From: Butyricicoccus intestinisimiae
GTDB taxonomy: Bacteria; Bacillota; Clostridia; Oscillospirales; Butyricicoccaceae
Length of the DNA stretch: 64,000 nt
Assembly: GCF_018918345.1 (NCBI RefSeq)
Contig: NZ_JAHLQI010000003.1
Location: 62,001 to 126,000, forward strand
Direction of reading: 5' to 3'
Position 1 is the first letter of the stretch. Each line of letters opens with the position of its first letter. The position numbers and the translations under genes are program-made. Under the pieces are notes generated by a model. That model saw only the letters and a list, made by a program, of their open reading frames with translations, had not been told where the DNA came from and made no database searches. This document shows positions 26,208 through 34,563 of this stretch, piece by piece.

Positions 26208-27572
26208 TCACTTGACGTTTTCCACCATGCGTTCGAGCATCACAGCGGTCTCTGCGCGCGTCGCGCCGGAGCGCGGAAGCAGCATCAGCGTGCCGTCGTT
26301 CATCTTCGAACCGGAAAGAATTTTATTGTTCACAGCCCACTTCACAGCATCCTTCGCCCAATCGGATACATCGTTCGCATCGGCAAACGCGTCCAAGCTG
26401 CACTGTGTCTGCTGACCGTTTTTGAAGCGATAGAGCAGCGCTGCGAACTGCTCGCGCGTAACCAAATCATTGGGAGAAAAGGTTGTCTCCGATGTGCCCG
26501 CGGTAACACCGTTCTCTGCCGCCCAGCTTACCGCCTTGCAGTACCAGTCTCCCTGCTTGACATCGGAAAAACGATTGCTGTCCGCTGTCTCCGGCTTGCC
26601 GGAATAGTTGTACAGCGTCTGTACTGCCATGGCACGGGTCAGCGTGTCCTGCGGAGAAAACGTGCTGTCAGACGTGCCGGTCATCAAGCTGTGCTGATAT
26701 GCAAACACAACCGGTGCATAATACCAGTCGGTCGTATATATATCTTCAAACGGTGCATCGCCCTTGGAAGCGGCGGAATTGTTCGACTTGAGATGCAAAT
26801 GATATGCTGCGACAATTGCCTTTGCATCTGCCTGTCCCATCTTTTGAATCATATCGTCCGAGGACAGATACTTCGTATAGTCATTATAATTAGAAATAAA
26901 CGCGTGCTCAATAATCATACTCGGAATATTCGCCATCGTAGAATTTCGAAGAATGCTGTAATAATCCGCCTTTGAGCCGTCCGGATAGGTATTTTCGCTG
27001 CTGTTTCGCTGCAAATATCCACGGTTTCTCAGTCCCAAGCTCTCCAAATTGCTCAGCACACGGCTTGCTGTTTTCTTGGATTCCTCGAGCAGCTCCGGCC
27101 GGTAATTGCCATTTGGCACAATGACCAGCTCGCCCTGCGCGCTGCTGTTGTCAGAGGAATTGATGTGCATGCTGACCATCAATTCCGCATTGACGGACTG
27201 TGCATATCTGACACGGTCAGACAATTCCAAAAACGTGTCGTCATCGCGCGTCATGTACACTTTGACACCGGCGTATTTACTCAGTTCTTCACGGCATGCC
27301 AACGCGATTTTCAGGTTGATATCCTTTTCCATCGCGGTCGTACCATTCCATTCCTCGGTCGCGCCGCTGTCTTTGCCGCCGTGTCCCGGATCCAGTGTGA
27401 CAATCAATGTGCCATTCGAACCGGACTGCTTGCTGCGTACACCATAGCTCGGCTGCAAGGTTACATCTTCCTCTCCTTCCATCTGCGGATGTTCTGCTGC
27501 CCACGCCGATGCGCTGAGCGGCAGCATCATGCAGGCGGCAAGCAGGAAACTCGTCAATCGCTTTTTCATCAT
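26208..27572 (-). CDS. Secreted N-acetylmuramoyl-L-alanine amidase with SLH domains
   Basis: A cell-wall hydrolase that cleaves the bond between muramic acid and the stem peptide. A signal peptide (KKRLTSFLLAACMMLPLSASAWA) is followed by an Amidase_3 domain at about 55-255. This has zinc-binding His in VTLDPGHGGKDSGA, a second ligand in MVSMHINSSDN, and the catalytic Glu in MIIEHAFISNYNDY. Three SLH repeats fill residues ~270-454 (FEDIYTTDWYYAPVVFAYQ, FSDVKQGDWYCKAVSWAAE, FADANDVSDWAKDAVKWAV). These bind secondary wall polymer. The ATG-ATG start has AAAGGAAA upstream. It is a single gene between terminators. Confidence 0.93.
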   Translation of the reverse strand: MMKKRLTSFLLAACMMLPLSASAWAAEHPQMEGEEDVTLQPSYGVRSKQSGSNGTLIVTLDPGHGGKDSGATEEWNGTTAMEKDINLKIALACREELSKYAGVKVYMTRDDDTFLELSDRVRYAQSVNAELMVSMHINSSDNSSAQGELVIVPNGNYRPELLEESKKTASRVLSNLESLGLRNRGYLQRNSSENTYPDGSKADYYSILRNSTMANIPSMIIEHAFISNYNDYTKYLSSDDMIQKMGQADAKAIVAAYHLHLKSNNSAASKGDAPFEDIYTTDWYYAPVVFAYQHSLMTGTSDSTFSPQDTLTRAMAVQTLYNYSGKPETADSNRFSDVKQGDWYCKAVSWAAENGVTAGTSETTFSPNDLVTREQFAALLYRFKNGQQTQCSLDAFADANDVSDWAKDAVKWAVNNKILSGSKMNDGTLMLLPRSGATRAETAVMLERMVENVK

Positions 27573-27595
27573 ATGTTTTCCTTTCTCTATGTTTT

Positions 27596-27637
27596 GGAAA
27601 AAGCAGACTTCACTGCGCCGGGAAGTCTGCTTTTTTT
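27596..27637 (-). terminator. Terminator of the pheB-hom-thrB-lysC operon
   Basis: Arms AAAAAGCAGACTT and AAGTCTGCTTTTT flank a 12-base loop directly after the lysC stop codon. T-runs on both strands make it a strong, possibly bidirectional terminator. Confidence 0.88.
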
Positions 27638-27640
27638 CTA

Positions 27641-28846
27641 TTAGTTAAAAAACTTATCGTGTACGGCACGAACCGCACGGGTTGCATCCGATTCATCAAT
27701 CAAAACGGAAATCTTGATTTCCGACGTGGAAATCATGCGAATATTGACCTGTGCACTTGCCAGTGCGTCAAACAGCTTGGCTGCGACACCCGGTGTTGAC
27801 GTCATGCCTGCGCCGACAACCGACACCTTTGCGAGATCCGACTTTCCGGAGAAGCTCGTAAAGTGCAGGCGATCCTTGTTTTCTTCCAAAATCTGCATCG
27901 CCGCGTCCAGCTGTCCGCGCTTGATGGTAAAGCTGATGTCGCGCACATCATCATGTCCGATGGACTGCAGGATAATGTCGACATTGATGCCGTTGTTTGC
28001 CAAAAGAGAGAACAGACGAAACGCATGACCCGGCTTGTCCGGAATGCCCATGACAGCAATTCGTGCTGTATCTTTGTCGCAGGCTACACCGCTGATAATC
28101 ATCTTTTCCACAGAAACAACCTCCTTAACCTTGGTTCCCGGATTTCTGGTCAGGCTGGACAGCACTTCCAAATCAATGTTGTACTTTTTTGCCATCTCAA
28201 CCGAACGGTTGTGCAAAACCTGTGCGCCCAACGACGCCAGTTCCAGCATTTCATCAAACGTGATTTCCTCCAGCTTGCGCGCATTGGGTACCACACGCGG
28301 ATCTGCGGTATATACACCGTCTACATCGGTATAAATCTGACACAAATCTGCGCCCAGCGCCGCCGCAATGGCAACCGCTGTCGTATCCGAGCCGCCGCGC
28401 CCCAGCGTTGTGATGCTCTGATGGCTGTTCACACCCTGAAATCCTGCGACAACAACAATCCGATGCCGATCCAGCAGACTGCGGATGCGCTCCGGCTTCA
28501 CACGATGAATGCGGGCTGCGCCGTATTCCAAACTCGTCTCAATGCCGGCCTGCCAGCCGGTCAGACTCGTGGCATGATAGCCCAGCTTTTCAATCGCCAT
28601 CGCGAGCAGCGCCATCGAGATCTGTTCGCCTGCGCTGAGCAGCACGTCCATCTCTCTTGCCGGCGGCTTGTCTGTGATTTCTGCTGCCTTTTCGATAAAA
28701 TCGTCCGTGGTGTCGCCCTGTGCGGATACCACCACAACAACCTGATTTCCGGCGGCCGCCGTTCTGGTTACAATATCCGCGACGTTAAAGATGCGTTCTG
28801 TGTTCGCAACGGAAGTTCCGCCGAACTTTTGCACAATTAAAGCCAT
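27641..28846 (-). CDS. lysC: Aspartate kinase
   Basis: Phosphorylates aspartate in the first step of the lysine/threonine/methionine pathway. The 401-residue protein starts IVQKFGGTSVANTERI (nucleotide-binding Lys) and contains GRGGSDTTAVAIAAALGA near residue 155 and YTDVDGVYTADPR near 180. Two ACT domains after ~265 (VMGIPDKPGHAFRLFSLLA and VSVVGAGMTSTPGVAAKLF) indicate feedback control. No lysine riboswitch precedes it; it is the last gene of an operon with hom and thrB. The ATG has AGGAGACA upstream. Confidence 0.96.
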   Translation of the reverse strand: MALIVQKFGGTSVANTERIFNVADIVTRTAAAGNQVVVVVSAQGDTTDDFIEKAAEITDKPPAREMDVLLSAGEQISMALLAMAIEKLGYHATSLTGWQAGIETSLEYGAARIHRVKPERIRSLLDRHRIVVVAGFQGVNSHQSITTLGRGGSDTTAVAIAAALGADLCQIYTDVDGVYTADPRVVPNARKLEEITFDEMLELASLGAQVLHNRSVEMAKKYNIDLEVLSSLTRNPGTKVKEVVSVEKMIISGVACDKDTARIAVMGIPDKPGHAFRLFSLLANNGINVDIILQSIGHDDVRDISFTIKRGQLDAAMQILEENKDRLHFTSFSGKSDLAKVSVVGAGMTSTPGVAAKLFDALASAQVNIRMISTSEIKISVLIDESDATRAVRAVHDKFFN

Positions 28847-28883
28847 GTGCCTGTCTCCTACTCCTCTCTCGTATGTGCTGGGA

Positions 28884-29804
28884 TTACAGATCCAGCTTGT
28901 CCAGCGCGCCTTCCTCCGTCGGTGTCACAAGGGCACCCACTTCGTCACACGACAGCAGAACCGGTTTCCAATTCGGAAAACGTTCTGCAAAATACATGCA
29001 GGCACGGCTGTAATAGGTCTTGTCTTCCTTATCTACCATAGCAATGATGGTCGGGCCCGCGCCGGACAGGAATGCACCGAGGGCGCCCAGTCCCTTTGCG
29101 CTCTTGACAACTTCCTCGCCATCCGGAATCAAGCCGAAACGATACGGCTGATGCAGGCAGTCTCCCGCCGCTACCATCAGATTGTGCAGATCACCTGTTA
29201 CCAGCGAACCGGTCAGCAGTGCTGCGCGCGACAGATTGAATACCGCATCCTTGTGCGGAATGGTTCTCGGAATCGCCTGCCGCGCTTTTTCCGTAGACAG
29301 CTCAAAGTTCGGGATAAATGCCACAAAATCCAGCTTGTCTGCAATCGGCACGCGCACACTCCACACCTTGCCGTATTCCAGCAGCGAGGTGCAGAAGCCG
29401 CCGAGAATGGCCGGCGTCGAATTGTCCGGATGGCCTTCAATGGCAGCTGCCAGATCTATGATGTTTTCCTGATGCAGCGGGTTGCCCAGCAGGGCATTGG
29501 CGCCGATGAGACCGGCAACCGTGCACGCCGAGGAGGAACCCAGTCCGCGCGTCTGCGGAATGTCACAGTCCTCGATAAGTTTGAGACCCGGCATCGGCTT
29601 GCCGCAAATATCATACACGCGCTTTGCGCACTGATAAATCAGATTGCTCTCATCGCTTGGCACATGTTCGCCATGCGTCGCGAAAATCTCAATGGAGTCG
29701 TTCTCCTCCATATAAAATGTATTGTATAAATTCAGCGCAATGCCAATCGAGTCAAAGCCCGGACCCATATTTGCGCTTGTTGCAGGTACTCTTACAGTAA
29801 TCAT
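28884..29804 (-). CDS. thrB: Homoserine kinase
   Basis: GHMP-family kinase that makes O-phosphohomoserine for threonine synthesis. The 306-residue protein begins ITVRVPATSANMGPGFDSIG and contains the GHMP ATP loop PQTRGLGSSSACTVAGLIG near residue 85. The C-terminal LGAFLSGAGPTIIAMVD is the third motif. The ATG lies one base after the hom stop codon, indicating tight coupling. Threonine synthase is not in the window. Confidence 0.96.
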   Translation of the reverse strand: MITVRVPATSANMGPGFDSIGIALNLYNTFYMEENDSIEIFATHGEHVPSDESNLIYQCAKRVYDICGKPMPGLKLIEDCDIPQTRGLGSSSACTVAGLIGANALLGNPLHQENIIDLAAAIEGHPDNSTPAILGGFCTSLLEYGKVWSVRVPIADKLDFVAFIPNFELSTEKARQAIPRTIPHKDAVFNLSRAALLTGSLVTGDLHNLMVAAGDCLHQPYRFGLIPDGEEVVKSAKGLGALGAFLSGAGPTIIAMVDKEDKTYYSRACMYFAERFPNWKPVLLSCDEVGALVTPTEEGALDKLDL

Positions 29805-29805
29805 A

Positions 29806-31017
29806 TCACAGCAGCCTCATGCAGCCCAGAACATTGCCGAGCTGTGCTTTCTTTTCATTCATTTCAGCAGTCGTCAGAACATCAGTCAGGACAGCAGCTT
29901 CTTCTGCCTGTACCGGTTCCAGCACCTTGCTGTTCGGGAACGCCTGTGCCAGCTTGTCTGCGGCATCTGCTCCCTGTACGCGAATATACCAGTTGGAAGC
30001 GAACGTGTCAAGCGAACGAACCAGATTTTTGCTGCCGTCACCCCAGCCAATGCTGCGGCGCTTGTTTTTGTGTACTGCGCAGTCGATGACGTCGGCAGCA
30101 ACAGCGGAAGCGGTTGCGAGCTTGCCGGCGCCCTGACCGTAAAACATCGCATCACCGAGCATATCGCCGGTCACGAGAATGCCGTTAAACACGCCGGTCA
30201 CGCAGGCAAGCGGGCTGCTCTTCTTGACAAAATGCGGAGCCACAAACGCATAGAACGTGCCGTCCTCCTGCAAAACGGTTCTGCCCAGCAGCTTGACAAC
30301 ACTGTCAGCCTGCTCTGCATATGCTACATCCTGCAGCGTAATCGCCGTAATGCCTTCGGTCTCAACCTTTTCCGGCGCCACGTTGTCTCCGTATGCGATG
30401 TCCGCCAAAATACAAACCTTGCGGCAGGCATCAATGCCCTCTACGTCAGCTGCCGGATTTGCCTCTGCATAGCCGAGCTCCTGTGCTTCCTTGAGCGCGG
30501 TCGCAAAGTCCAAGCCGCCGTCAATCATGCGGTTCAGGATATAGTTGGTCGTGCCGTTGAGAATGCCGGTAATCTGCGTCAGATGGTTTGCGGTCAGGCA
30601 GCGCTGCATCGGGCGGATAATCGGAATGCCGCCGCCGACGGATGCCTCAAACAGATAATTGACGTTTTTCCGTGCCGCAATCTCCAGCAGCTCTGCGCCG
30701 TGTGTTGCCACCAATTCCTTATTGGACGTGACGACATTTTTTCCCGCTTCCAAGCTGCGCTTAGTAAAGGTATAGGCTGCGCCCTTGCCGCCCATGGTCT
30801 CGATGACGATGCTGACCTCCGGATCATTTTCAATGACGGCAAAATCCTTGACAAATCGCTCCTGATGCGGTTCGTTCGGAAAATCGCGCAGATCCAGAAT
30901 ATATTTTACTTCGATTGCCTCTCCTGCATTGCGGGCAACGGTGTCCGCATTGCGCTCAAGAACTTCAAGGGTGCCGGAACCGACGGTTCCAAAACCCAAA
31001 ATTGCAGCTTTCAACAT
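29806..31017 (-). CDS. hom: Homoserine dehydrogenase
   Basis: Reduces aspartate semialdehyde to homoserine with NAD(P)H. The 403-residue protein starts with the Rossmann motif AAILGFGTVGSGTLEVLE. The catalytic block is GILNGTTNYILNRMIDGG, followed by QELGYAEANPAADVEGIDA near residue 185. The C-terminal part (WYIRVQGADAADKLAQAF) is an ACT domain for threonine feedback. The ATG has AAGGAGG upstream. It lies 19 bp downstream of the PheB-type ACT gene and one base before thrB. Confidence 0.96.
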   Translation of the reverse strand: MLKAAILGFGTVGSGTLEVLERNADTVARNAGEAIEVKYILDLRDFPNEPHQERFVKDFAVIENDPEVSIVIETMGGKGAAYTFTKRSLEAGKNVVTSNKELVATHGAELLEIAARKNVNYLFEASVGGGIPIIRPMQRCLTANHLTQITGILNGTTNYILNRMIDGGLDFATALKEAQELGYAEANPAADVEGIDACRKVCILADIAYGDNVAPEKVETEGITAITLQDVAYAEQADSVVKLLGRTVLQEDGTFYAFVAPHFVKKSSPLACVTGVFNGILVTGDMLGDAMFYGQGAGKLATASAVAADVIDCAVHKNKRRSIGWGDGSKNLVRSLDTFASNWYIRVQGADAADKLAQAFPNSKVLEPVQAEEAAVLTDVLTTAEMNEKKAQLGNVLGCMRLL

Positions 31018-31036
31018 GGTTTTTCCTCCTTATTTG

Positions 31037-31480
31037 TCATTCCTTCGCCAGAATCTCCATACGAGATACACCGGCAATGGCAAGAATCTCAGACATCATC
31101 TGCTCCACCGGCCGGTTCATTTCGCCGGTGCGCGCCGCTACGGTCACAGCCGCCTGCCCGTTGACAGGAATTGACTGGTTAATGGTCAGAATATTTGCAC
31201 CGGCGCGGGCAAATACAGACAAAATCACGGACAGAACGCCCGCCTCGTCCGTGACCATCAAATTAAACGTGATGATGCTGTGTGTTGCCGCCTCAAACAG
31301 CGGTTTGATTCCATCTTTATATTTGTAATATGCGCTTCGGCTAAGCCCCACCTGCTGCGTTGCTTCGCCAATGGTTCGGCATATGCCGCTTTGCAGATTT
31401 CGATTGACCTGCGCCACCTTCAGGAATACCTCCGGCAGCAGGGACGAGTCTACAATATAATATTTCGGCTGCTGTTCCAA
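31037..31480 (-). CDS. pheB: ACT domain protein PheB (UPF0735)
   Basis: A 147-residue protein, exactly the usual PheB length. The start is TTG at 31480, eleven bases after AGGAG, giving LEQQPKYYIVDSSLLPEVF; longer in-frame versions have no ribosome site. A short N-terminal helix-turn-helix-like stretch (IGEATQQVGLSRSAYYKYKD, residues ~37-56) is followed by an ACT domain (ITFNLMVTDEAGVLSVILS, then ITINQSIPVNGQAAVTV). PheB is known beside aromatic or threonine biosynthesis genes and is thought to sense an amino acid. Here it leads the hom-thrB-lysC operon. The ligand is not known. Confidence 0.9.
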   Translation of the reverse strand: MEQQPKYYIVDSSLLPEVFLKVAQVNRNLQSGICRTIGEATQQVGLSRSAYYKYKDGIKPLFEAATHSIITFNLMVTDEAGVLSVILSVFARAGANILTINQSIPVNGQAAVTVAARTGEMNRPVEQMMSEILAIAGVSRMEILAKE

Positions 31481-31552
31481 TTGTCTCTCGGCTCCTTTCA
31501 GAAGGCGTATTTGTGTCTTTCTGTGAAAAACATTTGTTTTTGCAGCATTGCT

Positions 31553-31582
31553 ATCATACCATAAAAACCGACAACCGCGCAA
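31553..31582 (-). promoter_or_regulatory. Promoter of pheB-hom-thrB-lysC
   Basis: On the minus strand TTGCGC (31577-31582), an 18-bp spacer and TATGAT (31553-31558) make a plausible promoter. The leader to the TTG start would be about 65 bases. Confidence 0.6.
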
Positions 31583-31631
31583 CCCTTTTTCGGCAAAATT
31601 CTCATATGTCCCGCAATCTCCGCACAAAAGA

Positions 31632-31661
31632 AGGGAGAACCGGTGTCTTCCGGTTCTCCCT
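31632..31661 (-). terminator. Terminator after SLH transglutaminase gene
   Basis: Arms GGGAGAACCGG and CCGGTTCTCCC with a six-base loop lie 14 bp past the stop codon. The minus strand continues TTCTTTTG. Confidence 0.85.
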
Positions 31662-31674
31662 GAGAATGTTTTGG

Positions 31675-33456
31675 TCACTTTGTAATGTTGGTGATAATGA
31701 CGGCGCTCTGTGCGCGGGTTGCGTTGCCGCGCGGATCCAGTGTTCCGTTTGCATTGCCGCTGATTACACTGGACGCAACCGCCCAGTTGACAGCCTCCCA
31801 TGCGTATTCATCAATCTGATTCGTATCGGTGAATCTGCCCTCCAGATCCTGCTGCTCCGCGCTCGGACTTCCCGCACGATGGAACAGAATCACGGCGATA
31901 TCTTCGCGCTTGATGGGGTCATTCGGTCCGAATTTGCCGCCCGGATATCCGCTGACCAAACCGGTCTCTGCCGCCCAAGTGACGGCTGCTGTATACCACT
32001 GGTTCTGCGGCACATCCGAGAACTGTCCCGCATACGTCACTGCCGGTCTGCCCGCGATGTTGTACAGGATCTGTGCGAACTGCGCACGGGTTACCTTGCC
32101 ATGAATGCCAAAGTTGACACAGGTCATGCCTGCCATATAGCCCTTGTTATAGACATTGTGAATCTGCGAGGTGCCCCAGAAGCCTGCGTATACATCGTAG
32201 TACGGCAAAATCTTTTCCTTTGTCACGCCGGTCTTATACTGCGGCAGCGTGTCATTTGCGGAGAATGCAATCAGGCTCGGATACTGCATCCGATCGACAA
32301 AGTCCACGTCATCTACGACATGACCGTCCATGTTGTTTACCGTTGTGCAGAAATACTCCGTGCGGTCGCTGCCGGTATCATTCCATGTGACGTCTATGCC
32401 GGTCCAATACAGGCCATACTTGACATTGTTCCACATGTGATTGCCGGATTCACTGACAATCACGGTTGCATTGATGCCGAGCTTGCTGCACAGCAGCTGC
32501 AAGGCACGGGAATAGCCCTCGCACACCGGACCTACCGTCTTGCCGGAGCTGCTCAAAATCGCACCCGCCGAAGACCACGGCGCACCGGATACGTTCTTCT
32601 GGTATTCTTCCATGCTTCCATTTACTGCGTCATAATTGTACGAATTATTGTCACACAGCCAAGTATTCAAAAAATCCAGCTGCTCATAGGCGGTCTCATA
32701 TCGCGCTGCCTGCTTGGTGATTTCGTTCACCTTGCTGTCCAGCGCCTGCTTCATAGCCGCACGCTCTTCATAGGTCTCAAATCCCTTGCGGAATCCCGGC
32801 GAAACATAGACCGTAATCTGGTTTTCTCGCTCTCCCAGAGAATAACCCATATACATAAAACCGTTGGAGTAGAACATCTCCGGACAATCACAGTCGATGC
32901 TGCGATATACGAGCCAGCCTATATCCATCGCGAAATTGTACAGCATCTGATGATAGTCATCCTGACTGACGCCGAGCTGCGAACGCTCCGGAACGGAAAA
33001 CGTAACGCCCAGCTTTCGTTCGCCGGTGTCGTCATCGCGGAAGATGGCACTGTTGGTGCCCTTCTGCAAATCCGCCTTGATATTGTCATACATTTTTTTC
33101 ATCGCAGAGCCGACATAAATGGACTTTTTGCCAAAATTATAATAGTAATTCGGCAGCTGCTCGCCATAGCTGCTAAAATTATCCGTCGTCATTTCCGCCG
33201 CATTTTTGCTCACTGAGCCATCGTTCTGTGCATAGTTTTTGCTGCACGCAATGGTCGTAAAAGTTGCATTCTTCAGCTGTGCTTCATGTTCCGCCTGCGA
33301 GTACACCTTCGCTTGGTACACCGTGCCGGACACTCCCGCCCGCGTGACGAACCGGTTGGCATCCGGTCTGACCTCGGTTTGCACCGCAAACGCCGATGGA
33401 ATGCTTGCGCACAACAGGGCAAATGCCAGCAGATACGCCGTAATTCTCTTTTTCAT
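31675..33456 (-). CDS. Secreted SLH protein with transglutaminase-like domain
   Basis: A 593-residue surface protein. The signal peptide is KKRITAYLLAFALLCASIPSA with cleavage near FAVQ. A large N-terminal region of unknown fold (to ~230) is followed by a transglutaminase/protease-like domain. Its likely triad is Cys in GPVCEGYSRAL (~315), His in SESGNHMWNNV (~343) and Asp in WTGIDVTWNDTG (~360). Three SLH repeats (INFGIHGKVTRAQFAQILY, FSDVPQNQWYTAAVTWAAE, FTDTNQIDEYAWEAVNWAV) end the protein and anchor it to wall polymer. The ATG at 33456 has AAGGAAGGG upstream. Whether it crosslinks or cleaves peptides is not known. Confidence 0.88.
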   Translation of the reverse strand: MKKRITAYLLAFALLCASIPSAFAVQTEVRPDANRFVTRAGVSGTVYQAKVYSQAEHEAQLKNATFTTIACSKNYAQNDGSVSKNAAEMTTDNFSSYGEQLPNYYYNFGKKSIYVGSAMKKMYDNIKADLQKGTNSAIFRDDDTGERKLGVTFSVPERSQLGVSQDDYHQMLYNFAMDIGWLVYRSIDCDCPEMFYSNGFMYMGYSLGERENQITVYVSPGFRKGFETYEERAAMKQALDSKVNEITKQAARYETAYEQLDFLNTWLCDNNSYNYDAVNGSMEEYQKNVSGAPWSSAGAILSSSGKTVGPVCEGYSRALQLLCSKLGINATVIVSESGNHMWNNVKYGLYWTGIDVTWNDTGSDRTEYFCTTVNNMDGHVVDDVDFVDRMQYPSLIAFSANDTLPQYKTGVTKEKILPYYDVYAGFWGTSQIHNVYNKGYMAGMTCVNFGIHGKVTRAQFAQILYNIAGRPAVTYAGQFSDVPQNQWYTAAVTWAAETGLVSGYPGGKFGPNDPIKREDIAVILFHRAGSPSAEQQDLEGRFTDTNQIDEYAWEAVNWAVASSVISGNANGTLDPRGNATRAQSAVIITNITK

Positions 33457-33491
33457 ATGATCCCTTCCTTCCATGTTTTGTGGATAGCCCT

Positions 33492-33520
33492 ATTGTACCA
33501 TATGACCGAATCAATGTCTA
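33492..33520 (-). promoter_or_regulatory. Promoter of SLH transglutaminase gene
   Basis: On the minus strand TAGACA (33515-33520), a 17-bp spacer and TACAAT (33492-33497) lie about 36 bp before the chosen ATG. Confidence 0.6.
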
Positions 33521-33566
33521 TCTTTCCGGCTCATTTGCACATTCTTTCACAAAAAATCAATATACA

Positions 33567-33595
33567 AAAAAGAGAGCGCACAAGCGCCCTCTTTT
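33567..33595 (-). terminator. Terminator of the arginine operon
   Basis: On the minus strand AAAAAGAGGGCGC, a short loop and GCGCTCTCTTTTTT lie 16 bp after the argF stop codon. The stem has one mismatch and ends in a strong U-tract. Confidence 0.88.
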
Positions 33596-33610
33596 TGTAT
33601 TCGTCAGCAA

Positions 33611-34546
33611 TCAAATATGAAAATCCGATTTTTCGCTCATCAGCATGACCATAACAGCCTTCTGCGCGTGCAGTCTGTTCTCGGATTCTTCGAAAATCTC
33701 ATCTGCATGCTCTTCCAGCACTTCATCCGTGATTTCTTCCCCGCGATGTGCCGGCAGACAGTGCTGTACCATGACACCTTCCTTGCAGCAGGACAGCAGG
33801 TCGTGATCCACCGTGAAGCCTGCAAACGCTGCGCGGCGCTTTTCTGCTTCGGCTTCCTGTCCCATGCCAATCCATGCATCCGTAAACAAGACATCTGCGT
33901 TGTCTGCTGCCTGATGAATGTCATGGCTCAGTTCAAACGATGCGCCTTGCTTTTTCATCTCCTCTGCAAATGCCAGCACCTTGGCGTCCGGCTCATAGCC
34001 CTCCGGCGTTGCCACCGACACCTTCATGCCAACCTTCAGACAGCCGACAATCAGAGAATTGCACATGTTGAAGCCGTCACCGACAAAGCCCATCTTCAAA
34101 CCTTCCAGCTGCGCAAAATGCTCGCGCACGGTCATGAGGTCGGCGAGCACCTGACACGGATGTGCAAAATTCGTCAGGCCATTGATGACCGGAATGCTGC
34201 CGCAGTCCGCCAAGGTTTCCGCCTCTGCCTGATCGTAGGTGCGGATGACAATGCCGTCCAGATACCGAGACAGCACGCGCGCGGTGTCCTTGACCAGCTC
34301 GCCGCGGCCGATCTGCAAGTCGTGGTTGGTCAGAAACAGCGCCTGACCGCCCAGCTGATACATGCCGGTTTCAAACGAAACACGTGTGCGCGTCGAGAAC
34401 TTCTGGAAAATCATGCCGAGGCTCTTGCCTTCCAGATGGCGATGCGGGATGTTGTGCTTCTTTTCATACTTCAGCTGATCTGCCAAGTCCAGAATATTGA
34501 TAATCTCATCCTTGGAGCAGTCGAGCAGCTTTAACAAATGATTCAT
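33611..34546 (-). CDS. argF: Ornithine carbamoyltransferase
   Basis: Forms citrulline from ornithine and carbamoyl phosphate. The 311-residue protein carries the carbamoyl-phosphate loop FSTRTRVSFETGMYQLGG (~43-60), the HPCQVLADLMT block (~125) and the ornithine-binding HCLPAHRGEEITDEV near 265. The ATG at 34546 follows AAGGAGG; an upstream in-frame start is less likely. It is the last gene of the arg operon, directly before the terminator, and 17 bp after argD. It could in principle act catabolically, but the biosynthetic context settles the role. Confidence 0.96.
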   Translation of the reverse strand: MNHLLKLLDCSKDEIINILDLADQLKYEKKHNIPHRHLEGKSLGMIFQKFSTRTRVSFETGMYQLGGQALFLTNHDLQIGRGELVKDTARVLSRYLDGIVIRTYDQAEAETLADCGSIPVINGLTNFAHPCQVLADLMTVREHFAQLEGLKMGFVGDGFNMCNSLIVGCLKVGMKVSVATPEGYEPDAKVLAFAEEMKKQGASFELSHDIHQAADNADVLFTDAWIGMGQEAEAEKRRAAFAGFTVDHDLLSCCKEGVMVQHCLPAHRGEEITDEVLEEHADEIFEESENRLHAQKAVMVMLMSEKSDFHI

Positions 34547-34563
34547 GGTTCGCGCCTCCTTGC

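Noticed and set aside
28847-28883. Possible lysine riboswitch before lysC.
   Set aside because: Only 37 bp separate thrB and lysC, too little for the aptamer.
31513-33216. A 567-residue plus-strand open frame opposite the SLH transglutaminase gene.
   Set aside because: The minus-strand protein has a signal peptide, catalytic triad and SLH repeats; the plus frame has none and no ribosome site.
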